Origin: Nocardia fluminea | Lineage (GTDB): Bacteria; Actinomycetota; Actinomycetes; Mycobacteriales; Mycobacteriaceae | NCBI RefSeq assembly: GCF_002846365.1 | Contig: NZ_PJMW01000001.1 | Location: 434,001-498,000, forward strand | Direction: 5' to 3' | Length of the DNA: 64,000 nucleotides | In this document: piece by piece, positions 55,631 through 64,000 of the stretch | How positions within the stretch are numbered: the first letter of the stretch is position 1 | How the letters are laid out: the number at the start of each line of letters is the position of its first letter | Notes under the pieces: model-generated | What the model was told of the DNA's origin: nothing | The model's input: the letters and a program-made list of their open reading frames with translations, nothing else | Databases searched by the model: none | Program-made: the position numbers and the translations under genes

Positions 55631-56257
55631 TCACGCGCTGCGCATGGCGCGGTAGACCGCCGATCCGACGAAGGCGCCGAGGTCCTCGGGATTCCACTCG
55701 TCCCGGTGGGCGAACAGAGTGCGGACCGCGCTTTCCGCGGCCGAGACCCATAACTCCACCAGCGCGGGCAATTTGCGTTCGGCGTCGTCGATTCCCCAGG
55801 CCAGCAAGGTGGGACGGAGCAGCGCGGTGCAGCGCTCGACGGCCAGCTGCCGGCCACGTCCGAAGGAACCCGCGACCGCGGGGTCGGGGTTGCCGTAGAT
55901 CAGCCGCCAGGCATCGGGACGCTCGGCCGCCTTGTTCAGCAGGGTACGGAAACCCTCGACGAACACCGTCTCGTCGGCGTTGGTCGCGCGCGGTGGCAGC
56001 ACGTCGAGCACCCCGGAGATCAGAAAGCTCTCCTCGCGCTGGATCAGCGCGTCGATCAGCTCGACCCGGTCGGGAAAGCAGGCGTAGATCACCGGGCGGG
56101 TGACCTTCATGTAGTCGGCGACCGCGCCCATCGTGACCGCGGCGATGCCGTCGTCGGCGGCGATGGCGAGAGCCGCGTCGAGCACCTGCGGCCTGCGCCG
56201 CTCGGGGCCGAGGTGCGCGGCCCGCCCTCGCCGCTGCACTGCCGTCTCGCTACCCAT
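55631..56257 (-). CDS. TetR/AcrR family transcriptional regulator
   Basis: A 208-residue TetR regulator: helix-turn-helix at about residues 40-62 (TMGAVADYMKVTRPVIYACF), with a divergent ligand domain. It is divergent from the acyl-CoA oxidase-like gene, with a dyad between them, so it most likely represses that gene and itself. The ATG at 56257 fits the family length. Confidence 0.9.
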   Translation of the reverse strand: MGSETAVQRRGRAAHLGPERRRPQVLDAALAIAADDGIAAVTMGAVADYMKVTRPVIYACFPDRVELIDALIQREESFLISGVLDVLPPRATNADETVFVEGFRTLLNKAAERPDAWRLIYGNPDPAVAGSFGRGRQLAVERCTALLRPTLLAWGIDDAERKLPALVELWVSAAESAVRTLFAHRDEWNPEDLGAFVGSAVYRAMRSA

Positions 56258-56292
56258 GAGCCCACCATAGCAACCACCCCGGCATTCCTACA

Positions 56293-56317
56293 CCGCTGTA
56301 CGAAAATGCTACAGTGG
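56293..56317. promoter_or_regulatory. Dyad operator between TetR and acyl-CoA oxidase-like gene
   Basis: CCGCTGTA and TACAGTGG form an 8-bp inverted repeat with one mismatch and a nine-base spacer in the 106-bp divergent region. Confidence 0.5.
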
Positions 56318-56363
56318 CGAATGAACCGTCCGACCCTGCTGGACGCCCGCACGAGGAGCGACG

Positions 56364-58286
56364 ATGCCCCAGGATTTCTTCAACCCGAACACCGCCGACT
56401 TCGCGCAGTTCGATCCGCAGACGCGCCGACTGTTGCGCGCGACGGTGGATTGGTTCGAGACCCGCGGCAAAACCCAGCTGCTCGACGACGACCGGTCTCG
56501 TGTCTGGCCGTCGGACTTCCTCGACTTCGCCAAGAAGGAACGGCTTTTCGCCACCTTCCTCACCCCGGCGGCCGAGGCGGGCGGTGACCCCGACAAGCGC
56601 TGGGACACCGCACGCAACGCCATGCTGAGTCAGATCTTCGGCTTCTACGGCATGACCTACTGGTACGTCTGGCAGGTCACCATCCTCGGCCTCGGACCGA
56701 TCTGGCAGAGCGACAACGCCGTGGCCAAGAAGAAGGCCGCTGCCCAGCTCGAGGCCGGGGAGATCTTCGCATTCGGCCTGTCGGAGAAGGAACACGGCGC
56801 CGACGTGTACTCCACCGACATGATCGTCGACCCGCAGCCCGACGGCGGATACACCGCGACCGGCGGCAAGCACTACATCGGCAACGGCAACCTGGCCTCG
56901 ATGGTCTCGGTGTTCGGGCGGCGCTCGGACAAGCCGATCATCGACAGCGCCGCGGCACTGCGGGGCAAGCCGACGCAGGAGGATTACGAGGGGTATCTCT
57001 TCTTCGTCGCCGACTCCCAGCACGACGCGTACAAGCTGAAGAAGAATGTCGTCAACAGCCAGATCTATGTCGCGGCTTTCGATCTGGAGAACTACCCGGT
57101 CGCCGAGGAGGACATCCTCCATCGCGGCGAGGACGCGTTCCACGCGGCGATGAACACCGTCAACGTGGGCAAGTTCAACCTCGGCTTCGGTGCGGTCGGC
57201 GCCTGTGAGCACTCCTTCTACGAGGCGATCGACCATGCTGAGAACCGGATTCTGTTCGGGCACAGGGTCACCGAGTTCCCCCAGGTACGGGCGCTGATCA
57301 CCGACTCCTACGCGCGGATCGCCGCGATGAAGCTCTACAGCGCACGCGCGGTGGACTACATGCGCTCGGCGTCGCCCGACGACCGTCGCTACCTGTTGTT
57401 CAACGCCATCGAGAAGATGTCGGTGACCCGGCAGGGCCAGCGCGTGATCGAGGACCTCGCCGACGTGATCGCCGCGCGCGGCTTCGAGAACGACATGTAC
57501 TTCCCGGTCGCGATGACGGCCATGTTCGGCCTGCCGCGACTGGAGGGCACGGTCCACGTGAACATGGCGTTGTCGCTGAAGTTCATGGCCAACTACATGT
57601 TCCACCCCGCCGACGCCGGCCTGGCCGCGATGCAATCACTACCGGGCGCCTCGGTGGCACCCAAGGGCGCCACTCGCGCGGTCGCCGGCGCCCTGACGTG
57701 GTCGAGTCGCAAGATCACCCCGCGTCTCGGCTCGGTCGTCAAGCCGCTGCGTGCCGAATTCGCCAGCGCCGCTTACGCTCCGGTGCCCTCACGCCACGAC
57801 AGCGCCGACGACGAGTTCCTGTTCCGGCAGGGCCCGAGCAGTGGCTTGGGCCGCATTCGCTTCGCGGACTGGCGCCCGGTGTTCGAGAGCTTCCGCGAGG
57901 TGCCGAATGTGGCGGTGTTCCTCGAGCAGGTACTGGCACTCCAGGCCCTGCTCGCGGTCGCCGCACCGACCTCGTCGCAGCAGCAGGACGTGGACTTCCT
58001 GTTCGCGTTCGGTGAGCTGTTCACCGCGGTGCCCTACGCGCAGCTGGTGCTGGAGCAGGCGCGCATCGACGGCACCGACCCGGCGGTGCTCGACCAGATC
58101 TTCGACGGTTTCGTGCGCACCTTCTCCGCGAACGCGCTCACCCTGCACAACAAGCCGACCGCCACCGCCACCCAGCAGCGCCGCGCCCTCGACCTGGTTC
58201 GCCGGCCCGCCTTCGACGCCGCTCGTTTCGAGCGGGTCCTCGGTAAGGCGCGCGCGCTGGCCGGGACCTACGAGATGAAGGCCTGA
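56364..58286 (+). CDS. Acyl-CoA dehydrogenase/oxidase-like protein
   Basis: A 640-residue protein with an acyl-CoA dehydrogenase core plus a long C-terminal extension, nearer in size to acyl-CoA oxidases than to ordinary FadE proteins. The flavin-binding block is FGLSEKEHGADVYSTD (about residues 138-153), followed by GGKHYIGNGNLA and a C-terminal helical domain in which ARGFENDMYFP marks the end of the core. CoA-thioester desaturation is the expected reaction. It is probably controlled by the divergent TetR protein. Confidence 0.85.
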   Translation: MPQDFFNPNTADFAQFDPQTRRLLRATVDWFETRGKTQLLDDDRSRVWPSDFLDFAKKERLFATFLTPAAEAGGDPDKRWDTARNAMLSQIFGFYGMTYWYVWQVTILGLGPIWQSDNAVAKKKAAAQLEAGEIFAFGLSEKEHGADVYSTDMIVDPQPDGGYTATGGKHYIGNGNLASMVSVFGRRSDKPIIDSAAALRGKPTQEDYEGYLFFVADSQHDAYKLKKNVVNSQIYVAAFDLENYPVAEEDILHRGEDAFHAAMNTVNVGKFNLGFGAVGACEHSFYEAIDHAENRILFGHRVTEFPQVRALITDSYARIAAMKLYSARAVDYMRSASPDDRRYLLFNAIEKMSVTRQGQRVIEDLADVIAARGFENDMYFPVAMTAMFGLPRLEGTVHVNMALSLKFMANYMFHPADAGLAAMQSLPGASVAPKGATRAVAGALTWSSRKITPRLGSVVKPLRAEFASAAYAPVPSRHDSADDEFLFRQGPSSGLGRIRFADWRPVFESFREVPNVAVFLEQVLALQALLAVAAPTSSQQQDVDFLFAFGELFTAVPYAQLVLEQARIDGTDPAVLDQIFDGFVRTFSANALTLHNKPTATATQQRRALDLVRRPAFDAARFERVLGKARALAGTYEMKA

Positions 58287-58301
58287 CCCGGAAACCCGGG
58301 C

Positions 58302-59009
58302 TCAGTCGAGTGGCGGCGCGTTCTCGGTGATGGTGGCCAGGGTCGCCGCCACCGACATGTCGGGCTTGATGACGACGCCCTTCTCCCGGAGGAAGCCGTC
58401 GAACAACTGCACGACGGCATTGGTCGTCCGATCGACGAACAGTGCCGTCGGTTCCGGCAGCGGGACGGGATCGGTGTCGAGCCACAGGTCGGTGACGGCC
58501 ATGACGAAACCGACGATGCCGCGCAGCAGATGGTCGATACCGTCGGTATCGAGCGCGACCGAGGACAGCACGCTGCGGCTGCGCTCGGCCAGATCGTGCG
58601 AGAGGCGGCGACCGATGTCCAGCGGCCGAGCCGACGGGTCGGAGCCCGAGACGCTCTGGGTGAGCACGAGGAACCGGAACACGTCGGGATGTTCGGCGAT
58701 CACCCCGGCGTAGGCGGTGAGGAACCGATGGATCGTGACCCTGGGCGGCTGCATGATGAGCGAGAGATCCGGCGCGACCGCCGCGTAGATCTGCGTGACG
58801 AGCCAGTCCGAGACCGCGCCGTCGAGCTCGGATTTGTCGGCGAACATGCGGTACAGACGCGGTTTGGCGACGCCCATCTCGCGCGCGAGCGCCTCCATGC
58901 TCAGCTGGGGTCCGTCGCGATCGATGCACCGCACCGCGCCCGCGATGACCTGTTCGCGGGTGAGCAACCGTACGGGCGACCGGCGAGCCGGTCTAGACGA
59001 TGTAGTCAC
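58302..59009 (-). CDS. TetR/AcrR family transcriptional regulator
   Basis: A 235-residue TetR regulator with helix-turn-helix at about residues 38-62 (SMEALAREMGVAKPRLYRMF). The start is GTG at 59009 with GGGAG just upstream; an open frame continues further but does not resemble the family. It is divergent from the five-gene-region beginning with an epoxide-hydrolase-like gene, and two GGTAC-type inverted repeats lie in between. Confidence 0.87.
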   Translation of the reverse strand: MTTSSRPARRSPVRLLTREQVIAGAVRCIDRDGPQLSMEALAREMGVAKPRLYRMFADKSELDGAVSDWLVTQIYAAVAPDLSLIMQPPRVTIHRFLTAYAGVIAEHPDVFRFLVLTQSVSGSDPSARPLDIGRRLSHDLAERSRSVLSSVALDTDGIDHLLRGIVGFVMAVTDLWLDTDPVPLPEPTALFVDRTTNAVVQLFDGFLREKGVVIKPDMSVAATLATITENAPPLD

Positions 59010-59135
59010 TGTTCTCCCTGATCCGCCCTTCGCGTACGGCCAGGATAGCGGCGCCCGGCCGAGGATTGGGCGCCGTATCACGGGCCGAGCCGGAGCGGGT
59101 GTTGACAGCGGCCGCGCAGATCCTCAAGATATTCC

Positions 59136-59152
59136 CGGTACTACGCGTACCG
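59136..59152. promoter_or_regulatory. Inverted repeat operator, first of two
   Basis: CGGTAC-TACGC-GTACCG is a perfect 6-bp inverted repeat in the divergent region. Confidence 0.6.
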
Positions 59153-59158
59153 AATAAT

Positions 59159-59173
59159 GGTACCGGCGGTACT
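59159..59173. promoter_or_regulatory. Inverted repeat operator, second of two
   Basis: GGTACC-GGC-GGTACT has near-perfect arms with a 3-bp spacer. It resembles the centre of the palindrome at 41374 (GGTACC-ACC-GGTACC), suggesting related repressors. Confidence 0.6.
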
Positions 59174-59220
59174 ATTGATTGAGCACGGAGCAACGACGCC
59201 CCGTGCGGAAGGAGTCTCGT

Positions 59221-60147
59221 ATGACGCGCGTAACCGGCAACCACCCTTCCGGGGCAGCGTCATCCAGAACGCATCTGGTGCGCAACGGCGACATCTCGCT
59301 CGCTGTCTACGAATTCGGCCCGCAAGACGGCATTCCGGTGGTTCTCGTCCACGGCTGGCCCGATACCCACCATCTGTGGGACGGCGTCGTTCCGCTGCTG
59401 GCGGACACATATCGCGTGATCTCCTACGACACTCGCGGCTACGGGCAGTCCAGCGCACCGACCCAGGTATCGGCCTACGAGCTGAACCGGCTCGCGACCG
59501 ACTTCTTCGCCGTGGTGGAGGCCGTGAGCCCCACCGAACCCGTGCACGTCGTGGCCCACGACTGGGGCTCGGTCCAGATCTGGGAAGCGGTGTGCGAGCC
59601 GGGTGCGGACCAGTACGTCGCGTCGTTCACCTCGATCTCGGGCCCCAACCTCGACCACCTGGCCACCTGGATGCGTCGTGGCGTGCGGTCGGGCACCGTA
59701 CGTGGCATCGGGGGCACGCTCAGCCAGTGCCTGTCCTCGGCCTACACCACCTTCTTCATGCTCCCGGTGCTGCCGTACCTGTTCTTCCGGCTCGTGGGCA
59801 CCGAGAAGATCTGGAAGCTGTTCCTTCGCCTCGTCGAGGGCACCTCCGCCGAGCAGATCTCGCTGGCACCGACCCTGAAACAGGACATGATCTCGGGGCT
59901 GCGCTTCTACCGAGCCAACATCATCGCCCGCATGTTCGGGCCACGGGAACGACGCACCACCGTGCCGGTGCAATTGCTGGTCAACACCCGTGACATCGCC
60001 GTGCGTCCCGCGGGCTACGACGACACCGCGAAGTGGGTCGATCAGCTCGTCCGCCACGACCTCTCGCGCGGGCACTGGCTGCCCTATTCCGACCCCGCCG
60101 CGATCGCCGGATACGCCGACGCGTTCATCCAGGCCCAGCCGAAATAA
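59221..60147 (+). CDS. Epoxide-hydrolase-like alpha/beta hydrolase
   Basis: A 308-residue alpha/beta hydrolase. VLVHGWPDTHHLWD gives the oxyanion-hole HGWP, the nucleophile is the aspartate in VAHDWGSVQ as in epoxide hydrolases and haloalkane dehalogenases, the acid is in NTRDIAV and the histidine in RGHWLPY. ATG at 59221 has GGAAGGAG seven bases upstream. It leads an operon with an amidohydrolase, a diiron protein and a reductase. Similar domains occur in mycobacterial EphD, but without that protein's SDR half. Confidence 0.88.
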   Translation: MTRVTGNHPSGAASSRTHLVRNGDISLAVYEFGPQDGIPVVLVHGWPDTHHLWDGVVPLLADTYRVISYDTRGYGQSSAPTQVSAYELNRLATDFFAVVEAVSPTEPVHVVAHDWGSVQIWEAVCEPGADQYVASFTSISGPNLDHLATWMRRGVRSGTVRGIGGTLSQCLSSAYTTFFMLPVLPYLFFRLVGTEKIWKLFLRLVEGTSAEQISLAPTLKQDMISGLRFYRANIIARMFGPRERRTTVPVQLLVNTRDIAVRPAGYDDTAKWVDQLVRHDLSRGHWLPYSDPAAIAGYADAFIQAQPK

Positions 60148-60168
60148 CGACGAATGAGGAAAAAGCAC

Positions 60169-61947
60169 ATGCTCGACTTCGACATCGTCATCACCGACGG
60201 CACCTGGTTCGACGGCACCGGAGCCCCGTCCGCGCAGCGCACGATCGGCATCCGCGACGGCATCGTCGAGGCCGTCTCCGCGGACCCGCTCCCGATCGGC
60301 CCCGGCACCGAGGTGATCGACGCCGCGGGCAAGTGGGTGCTGCCCGGCTTCGTCGACGTGCACACGCACTACGACGCGGAGATGCTCGTCAAACCCGAAC
60401 TGTCGGAATCGCTGCGCCACGGCGTCACCACGGTCGTGGTCGGCAACTGCTCACTGTCGACGGTGCTGGCGTCCAATGCCGACTGCGCCGATCTGTTCAG
60501 CCGGGTCGAAGCCGTGCCACGCGAAGCGGTGCACGACGCCCTCGACGAGCACCGCACCTGGTCGGACCCGGCCGAGTACGCCAAGGCGCTCGACGAACTC
60601 CCGTTGGGCCCCAATGTCGCCGCGTTCCTCGGCCACTCCGACCTGCGCACCCACGTACTCGGCCTCGGCCGCGCCGTCACCCGCGACACCAAGCCCACCG
60701 CCGCCGAAATCGAGCAGATGACCACCCTGCTCGAGGCGGCGGTCGACGCCGGCTTCCTCGGCTTGTCGTCGATGACGAACAAGCTCGACAAGATCGACGG
60801 CGAGCAGTACCGGTCGCGGTCGTTGCCGTCGACCTATACCCGCGGCGCAGAGGTGCGGGCGCTCAACAAGATGCTGCGCAGGCGCGGCCGTGTGCTGCAG
60901 AGTGCCCCGACGGTCGGCCTGAACCCGAATATCGCCAAGTTCTTTCTCGCCAGCGCCGGCATCGGCCGCGCCAAGCTGCGCACCTCGCTGCTGTCAGCCG
61001 CCGATTCCAAGGCCTACCCGCCGCTGGTGTGGTTCATGCTCTACGCCGCGCCGCTGCTGAATCGCTTCGCGCGCACCGACTTCCGCTGGCAGCACCTGCC
61101 CGTGCCGTTCACCGTCTACGCCGACGGCATCGACCTGGTGGTCTTCGAGGAGTTCGGCGCCGGTGCCGCGGCCCTGCATCTGAAGGATCAGGTCGAACGC
61201 AACGAGCTGCTCCAGAGCGAGCCGTACCGCCGCTGGTTCCGCAAGCAGTACGACAACAAGTTCACCCCGCGCATCTGGCACCGCGACTTCTTCGATGCCG
61301 AGATCATCGCCTGCCCCGACGAATCCGTGGTCGGCAAGTCGATCGGGCAGGTCGGCAAGGACCGCGGCCTGCACCCTGTCGACGCCTACCTCGACATGGT
61401 CGTGCAGTACGGTCCCGCGCTGCGGTGGCGCACCACGATCGCCAACGATCGCCCGGAATACCTGAACAAGCTCGCCGCCAGCCCCGGCGTGCAGATGGGC
61501 TTCGGCGACGCGGGCGCGCACCTGCGCAACATGTCGTTCTACAACTTCGGGCTGCGGTTGCTCGAAAGGGTGCTGCGGGCACAGGAATCCGGTAAGCCGT
61601 TCCTGAGCGTGGAACGTGCGGTGCACCGTCTCACCGGCGAGCTCGCCGACTGGTATCGGATCGACGCCGGTCACCTGCGCGAAGGCGGGCGAGCCGACCT
61701 GGTCGTCATCGACCCGGCCGGACTCGACGAGCAGGTGCATCAGCTCCACGAAGCTCCACTGCCCGAATTCGGCCTCGACCGCATGGTCAACCGCAACGAC
61801 CGCGCCGTCGTGGCCACCCTCGTCAACGGCCGCCGCGTTTTCGGTGCGGGCGAAGTGGCGCCCGGCATCGGCACGGACTGGGGCACCGGGCGGTTCCTGC
61901 GCGCGGGCCATGACAACTCCGCTCCCCTCGCACAGGAGGCCCGATGA
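60169..61947 (+). CDS. N-acyl-D-amino-acid deacylase-like amidohydrolase
   Basis: A 592-residue metal-dependent amidohydrolase of the D-aminoacylase group. The metal-binding HTHYDAEM lies near residue 67, VVGNCSLS follows, and FGDAGAHLRNM near residue 445 holds the catalytic aspartate; the C-terminal beta-sandwich includes GRADLVVIDPAG. GAGG lies nine bases before the ATG at 60169; another ATG five codons upstream is possible. The stop overlaps the next gene as ATGA. The natural substrate in this operon is unknown and may not be an amino acid. Confidence 0.87.
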   Translation: MLDFDIVITDGTWFDGTGAPSAQRTIGIRDGIVEAVSADPLPIGPGTEVIDAAGKWVLPGFVDVHTHYDAEMLVKPELSESLRHGVTTVVVGNCSLSTVLASNADCADLFSRVEAVPREAVHDALDEHRTWSDPAEYAKALDELPLGPNVAAFLGHSDLRTHVLGLGRAVTRDTKPTAAEIEQMTTLLEAAVDAGFLGLSSMTNKLDKIDGEQYRSRSLPSTYTRGAEVRALNKMLRRRGRVLQSAPTVGLNPNIAKFFLASAGIGRAKLRTSLLSAADSKAYPPLVWFMLYAAPLLNRFARTDFRWQHLPVPFTVYADGIDLVVFEEFGAGAAALHLKDQVERNELLQSEPYRRWFRKQYDNKFTPRIWHRDFFDAEIIACPDESVVGKSIGQVGKDRGLHPVDAYLDMVVQYGPALRWRTTIANDRPEYLNKLAASPGVQMGFGDAGAHLRNMSFYNFGLRLLERVLRAQESGKPFLSVERAVHRLTGELADWYRIDAGHLREGGRADLVVIDPAGLDEQVHQLHEAPLPEFGLDRMVNRNDRAVVATLVNGRRVFGAGEVAPGIGTDWGTGRFLRAGHDNSAPLAQEAR

Positions 61948-62843
61948 AACTCCCGTTCCGTCGCGCGGCCAGGACCGTGCGCGCACCCGATGTGGCGCTA
62001 CAGGCACGCAATGTGAAGTTCGACTGGACCTCGGCGCCGCTGCACTGGATGCCGTCCGAGCCGATCGCCTCGCACGTGGTGAACTCGCTGAACCTGCTGC
62101 TGCCCGAGGGCGAGCGGATGTTTTGCGCCACCTACCGCGACGCGCTGCCCTACGTGCGCGACGCCAAGGTGCGCGAGGCCATGCTCGGATTCATCGGGCA
62201 GGAGTCGATGCACGCCGAGACCCATGCCAAGGTCCTCGACCAGGTCTTCGCCGCCCACCACATCGACACCGCGCCCTACACCCGGCAGATGGAGTACGTC
62301 TTCCGCAACTCTCTCGGCGCACGCGAGGGCAGCCCGCAACAGACGCAGACCCGTCTGGTCGAGCGGTTGGCGTTCATCGCCAGTCTCGAGCACTTCTTCG
62401 CCTGGCTCGGCGACTGGATTCTCAACGCCGACCTGGAAAAGCACGGTGCCGAGCCACGCGTGCTCGATCTGTTCCGCTGGCACGGTGCCGAAGAGGTCGA
62501 GCATCGCAGTGTCGCCCATGATGTCGCGATCTACTTCGGGGCCGGGTATCTGCGCCGTGCGGCGATGATGCTGATCGTCATCCCGATCCTGCTCAGCTTG
62601 CTCGTGCGGGGCACCAAGTTCTTGGTCAATCAGGATCCCGAACTGCCGAACATGGGCTATCCCACGCTGATCGGGAAGATCCTCGCGTCGATGTGGCGTG
62701 GTGCGCTGCCGGGCATTCCGGCGCTGCTGATCAGCGCCGGGTCCACATTCGATCCGCGCTACGACCCGGCGAATGTCGGCTCCACCGAACAGGCGATCGC
62801 CTACCTCGCCAAATCCCCCGCAGCCAGGGCGGCGGCTCAGTGA
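61944..62843 (+). CDS. PF10118-type metal-dependent hydrolase / diiron protein
   Basis: A 299-residue protein of the family usually annotated as predicted metal-dependent hydrolase. It has ferritin-like carboxylate/histidine blocks GQESMHAETH (about residues 78-87) and HGAEEVEHRSVAHD (about 180-193), with SLEHFFAW between, which suggest a di-metal centre, followed by a hydrophobic helix (about 207-225) likely to touch the membrane. It is coupled by GTGA overlap to a ferredoxin-type reductase, which makes an oxygenase role plausible. Confidence 0.82.
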   Translation: MKLPFRRAARTVRAPDVALQARNVKFDWTSAPLHWMPSEPIASHVVNSLNLLLPEGERMFCATYRDALPYVRDAKVREAMLGFIGQESMHAETHAKVLDQVFAAHHIDTAPYTRQMEYVFRNSLGAREGSPQQTQTRLVERLAFIASLEHFFAWLGDWILNADLEKHGAEPRVLDLFRWHGAEEVEHRSVAHDVAIYFGAGYLRRAAMMLIVIPILLSLLVRGTKFLVNQDPELPNMGYPTLIGKILASMWRGALPGIPALLISAGSTFDPRYDPANVGSTEQAIAYLAKSPAARAAAQ

Positions 62844-63946
62844 CCGTCTATCCCGCGCCCGAGGTGATCCCGCCGGACCTGTACGGCAAGCACGATCACG
62901 ATCCGACCACCAAGGTGATCGACACCGTGGCCAACCTGCGGGTCCGCTGGTCCACGTTGATCAATCGCCGCCCGATCCTCACCAAGGCCGACGACGCGCG
63001 CTTCCCGGTGGTCGTCTCCGACCGGGTGCTGGTGGCGCAGGACCAAGCCGTCGTCGCCGTGGGTCTGCGCGCGCCCGACGGCGCTCAGCTGCCGCGCTGG
63101 GCGCCGGGCGCGCACATCGACATCGAGCTCCCGTCCGGGCGCCTGCGGCAGTACTCGCTGTGCGGCGACCCGGCCGAGACCGGCGAGTACCGCATCGCGG
63201 TGCGCCGCATTCCGCAGGGCGGCGGCGGGTCGATCGAGGTCCACGACGCACTGCCGGTCGGCACCGCGGTCATGATCCGTGGACCGCGCAACGCGTTCCC
63301 GTTCGCACCGCCGGGGCGCGGTTCGACGGCGAAACGCCTGCATTTCGTCGCGGGCGGCATCGGCATCACCCCGATTCTGGCGATGGCGCGCGCCGCGGAC
63401 CGGCTCGGTATCGACTGGACACTGGTCTATTGCGGGCGAAGCCGCGACACGCTGCCGTTCCTCGACCAGCTCGCGGCGCTGCGTGGACACGTCCTGGTAC
63501 GCACCGATGACGAGCACGGAACACCCGGTGCCACAGATCTTCTCGACGGTGTCGACCACGACACGTCGATCTACTGCTGTGGACCCACCCCGATGACGGC
63601 GGCCCTCGTCGCCGCGGTGCGCACGATGCCGGGTATCGAGTTCCACTCCGAAAGGTTCTCTCCCGCACCGGTTGTCGACGGCACCGCCTTCGAGGTGGAG
63701 TTGGCAGGCACCGGCGAGGTCATCACTGTCGGCGCCGATCAAACCATGCTCGACGCCCTGCTGAAGGTGCGTCCCGACCAGCCGTACTCGTGTCGCCAGG
63801 GCTTCTGCCGCACCTGCGTCGTGCGCGTCACCGACGGCATCCCCGACCATCGCGACGGCGCGTTGACCCCCGAGGAACACTCCGCCGGAGTGACGCTGGC
63901 ATGCGTGTCCCGCTGCGCGGGACAGCGTTTGGTTCTCGATCTCTGA
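62840..63946 (+). CDS. Phthalate-dioxygenase-reductase-type flavin/2Fe-2S oxidoreductase
   Basis: A 368-residue electron-transfer protein with three domains: a flavin domain (RQYSLCG at about residue 106), an NAD domain (AGGIGITPILAMA and YCCGPTPM) and a C-terminal plant-type 2Fe-2S domain with CRQGFCRTC and a later ACVS cysteine. It should move electrons from NAD(P)H to a partner oxygenase, most likely the diiron protein encoded just before it. The GTG start at 62840 overlaps that gene's stop. An N-terminal extension of about 45 residues precedes the flavin domain. Confidence 0.9.
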   Translation: MTVYPAPEVIPPDLYGKHDHDPTTKVIDTVANLRVRWSTLINRRPILTKADDARFPVVVSDRVLVAQDQAVVAVGLRAPDGAQLPRWAPGAHIDIELPSGRLRQYSLCGDPAETGEYRIAVRRIPQGGGGSIEVHDALPVGTAVMIRGPRNAFPFAPPGRGSTAKRLHFVAGGIGITPILAMARAADRLGIDWTLVYCGRSRDTLPFLDQLAALRGHVLVRTDDEHGTPGATDLLDGVDHDTSIYCCGPTPMTAALVAAVRTMPGIEFHSERFSPAPVVDGTAFEVELAGTGEVITVGADQTMLDALLKVRPDQPYSCRQGFCRTCVVRVTDGIPDHRDGALTPEEHSAGVTLACVSRCAGQRLVLDL

Positions 63947-64000
63947 GCCCGAGCGCGGGTTTTCCCGCCGCACCCCACGATCAATCGACATCGAAGAACA

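Overview
High-GC actinobacterial DNA. An antigen-85-like mycolyltransferase homologue, a complete Mce/YrbE operon, a WhiB protein, a CYP157-like/CYP154-like P450 pair beside a partial conservon, and many FadD/FadE/thiolase/TetR genes point to a mycolic-acid-containing member of the Mycobacteriales. Nocardia is most likely; Rhodococcus or Gordonia remain possible. No tRNA, rRNA, IS element, prophage or CRISPR array was seen, and the window reads as ordinary chromosomal lipid and xenobiotic catabolism territory.

Layout. 0.1-5.7 kb: branched-chain-amino-acid-type ABC importer (lipoprotein receptor, fused LivH-LivM permease, LivG, LivF) with a TetR regulator. 5.8-33.9 kb: a dispersed lipid-degradation region holding a DUF2236 protein, a thiolase, a ten-gene mce operon (two small membrane proteins, YrbE A/B, Mce A-F) followed by an Mce-associated protein and a tandem-TetR regulator, an acyl-CoA dehydrogenase, an NMO/enoyl-CoA hydratase/FadD operon, two convergent PucR-type regulators, a group I truncated globin, a second FadD divergent from a second DUF2236 protein, a WhiB, a TetR and an SDR. 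33.9-35.1 kb: a Tat-exported latex clearing protein (Lcp, rubber oxygenase) with all four diagnostic haem-site residues. 35.2-41.3 kb: small secreted and zinc-ribbon proteins, a methyltransferase, the mycolyltransferase homologue, a PhaC-like hydrolase, and a lipase/AurF-like pair. 41.4-47.9 kb: a TetR gene and a five-gene beta-oxidation operon. 48.0-52.8 kb: partial conservon (CvnA, CvnB) with the two P450s. 53-64 kb: a lipoprotein, a DUF574 methyltransferase, a second PhaC-like hydrolase, and two divergent TetR/catabolic-operon pairs, the last ending in a diiron protein coupled to a ferredoxin-type reductase.

Main observation. An asymmetric 18-bp motif (consensus TAWGTTAMTNNYNATTCY) occurs 16 times between 6.87 and 33.82 kb, 15 of them intergenic, in front of nearly every lipid gene in that interval including the mce operon and lcp, and I found none in the remaining 30 kb. 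The best candidate reader is the tandem-TetR protein at the end of the mce operon: M. tuberculosis Mce3R is a tandem-TetR repressor reported to bind a non-palindromic operator. Taken together this looks like one regulon that cleaves polyisoprene outside the cell (Lcp), imports hydrophobic products (Mce) and activates and beta-oxidises them (FadD, ACAD, ECH, thiolase). The regulon membership and the substrate are inference. Two gene remnants lie between motif copies and live genes: a 25-codon thiolase N-terminus translationally coupled to an SDR, and an aldehyde-dehydrogenase-like stub before the acyl-CoA dehydrogenase.
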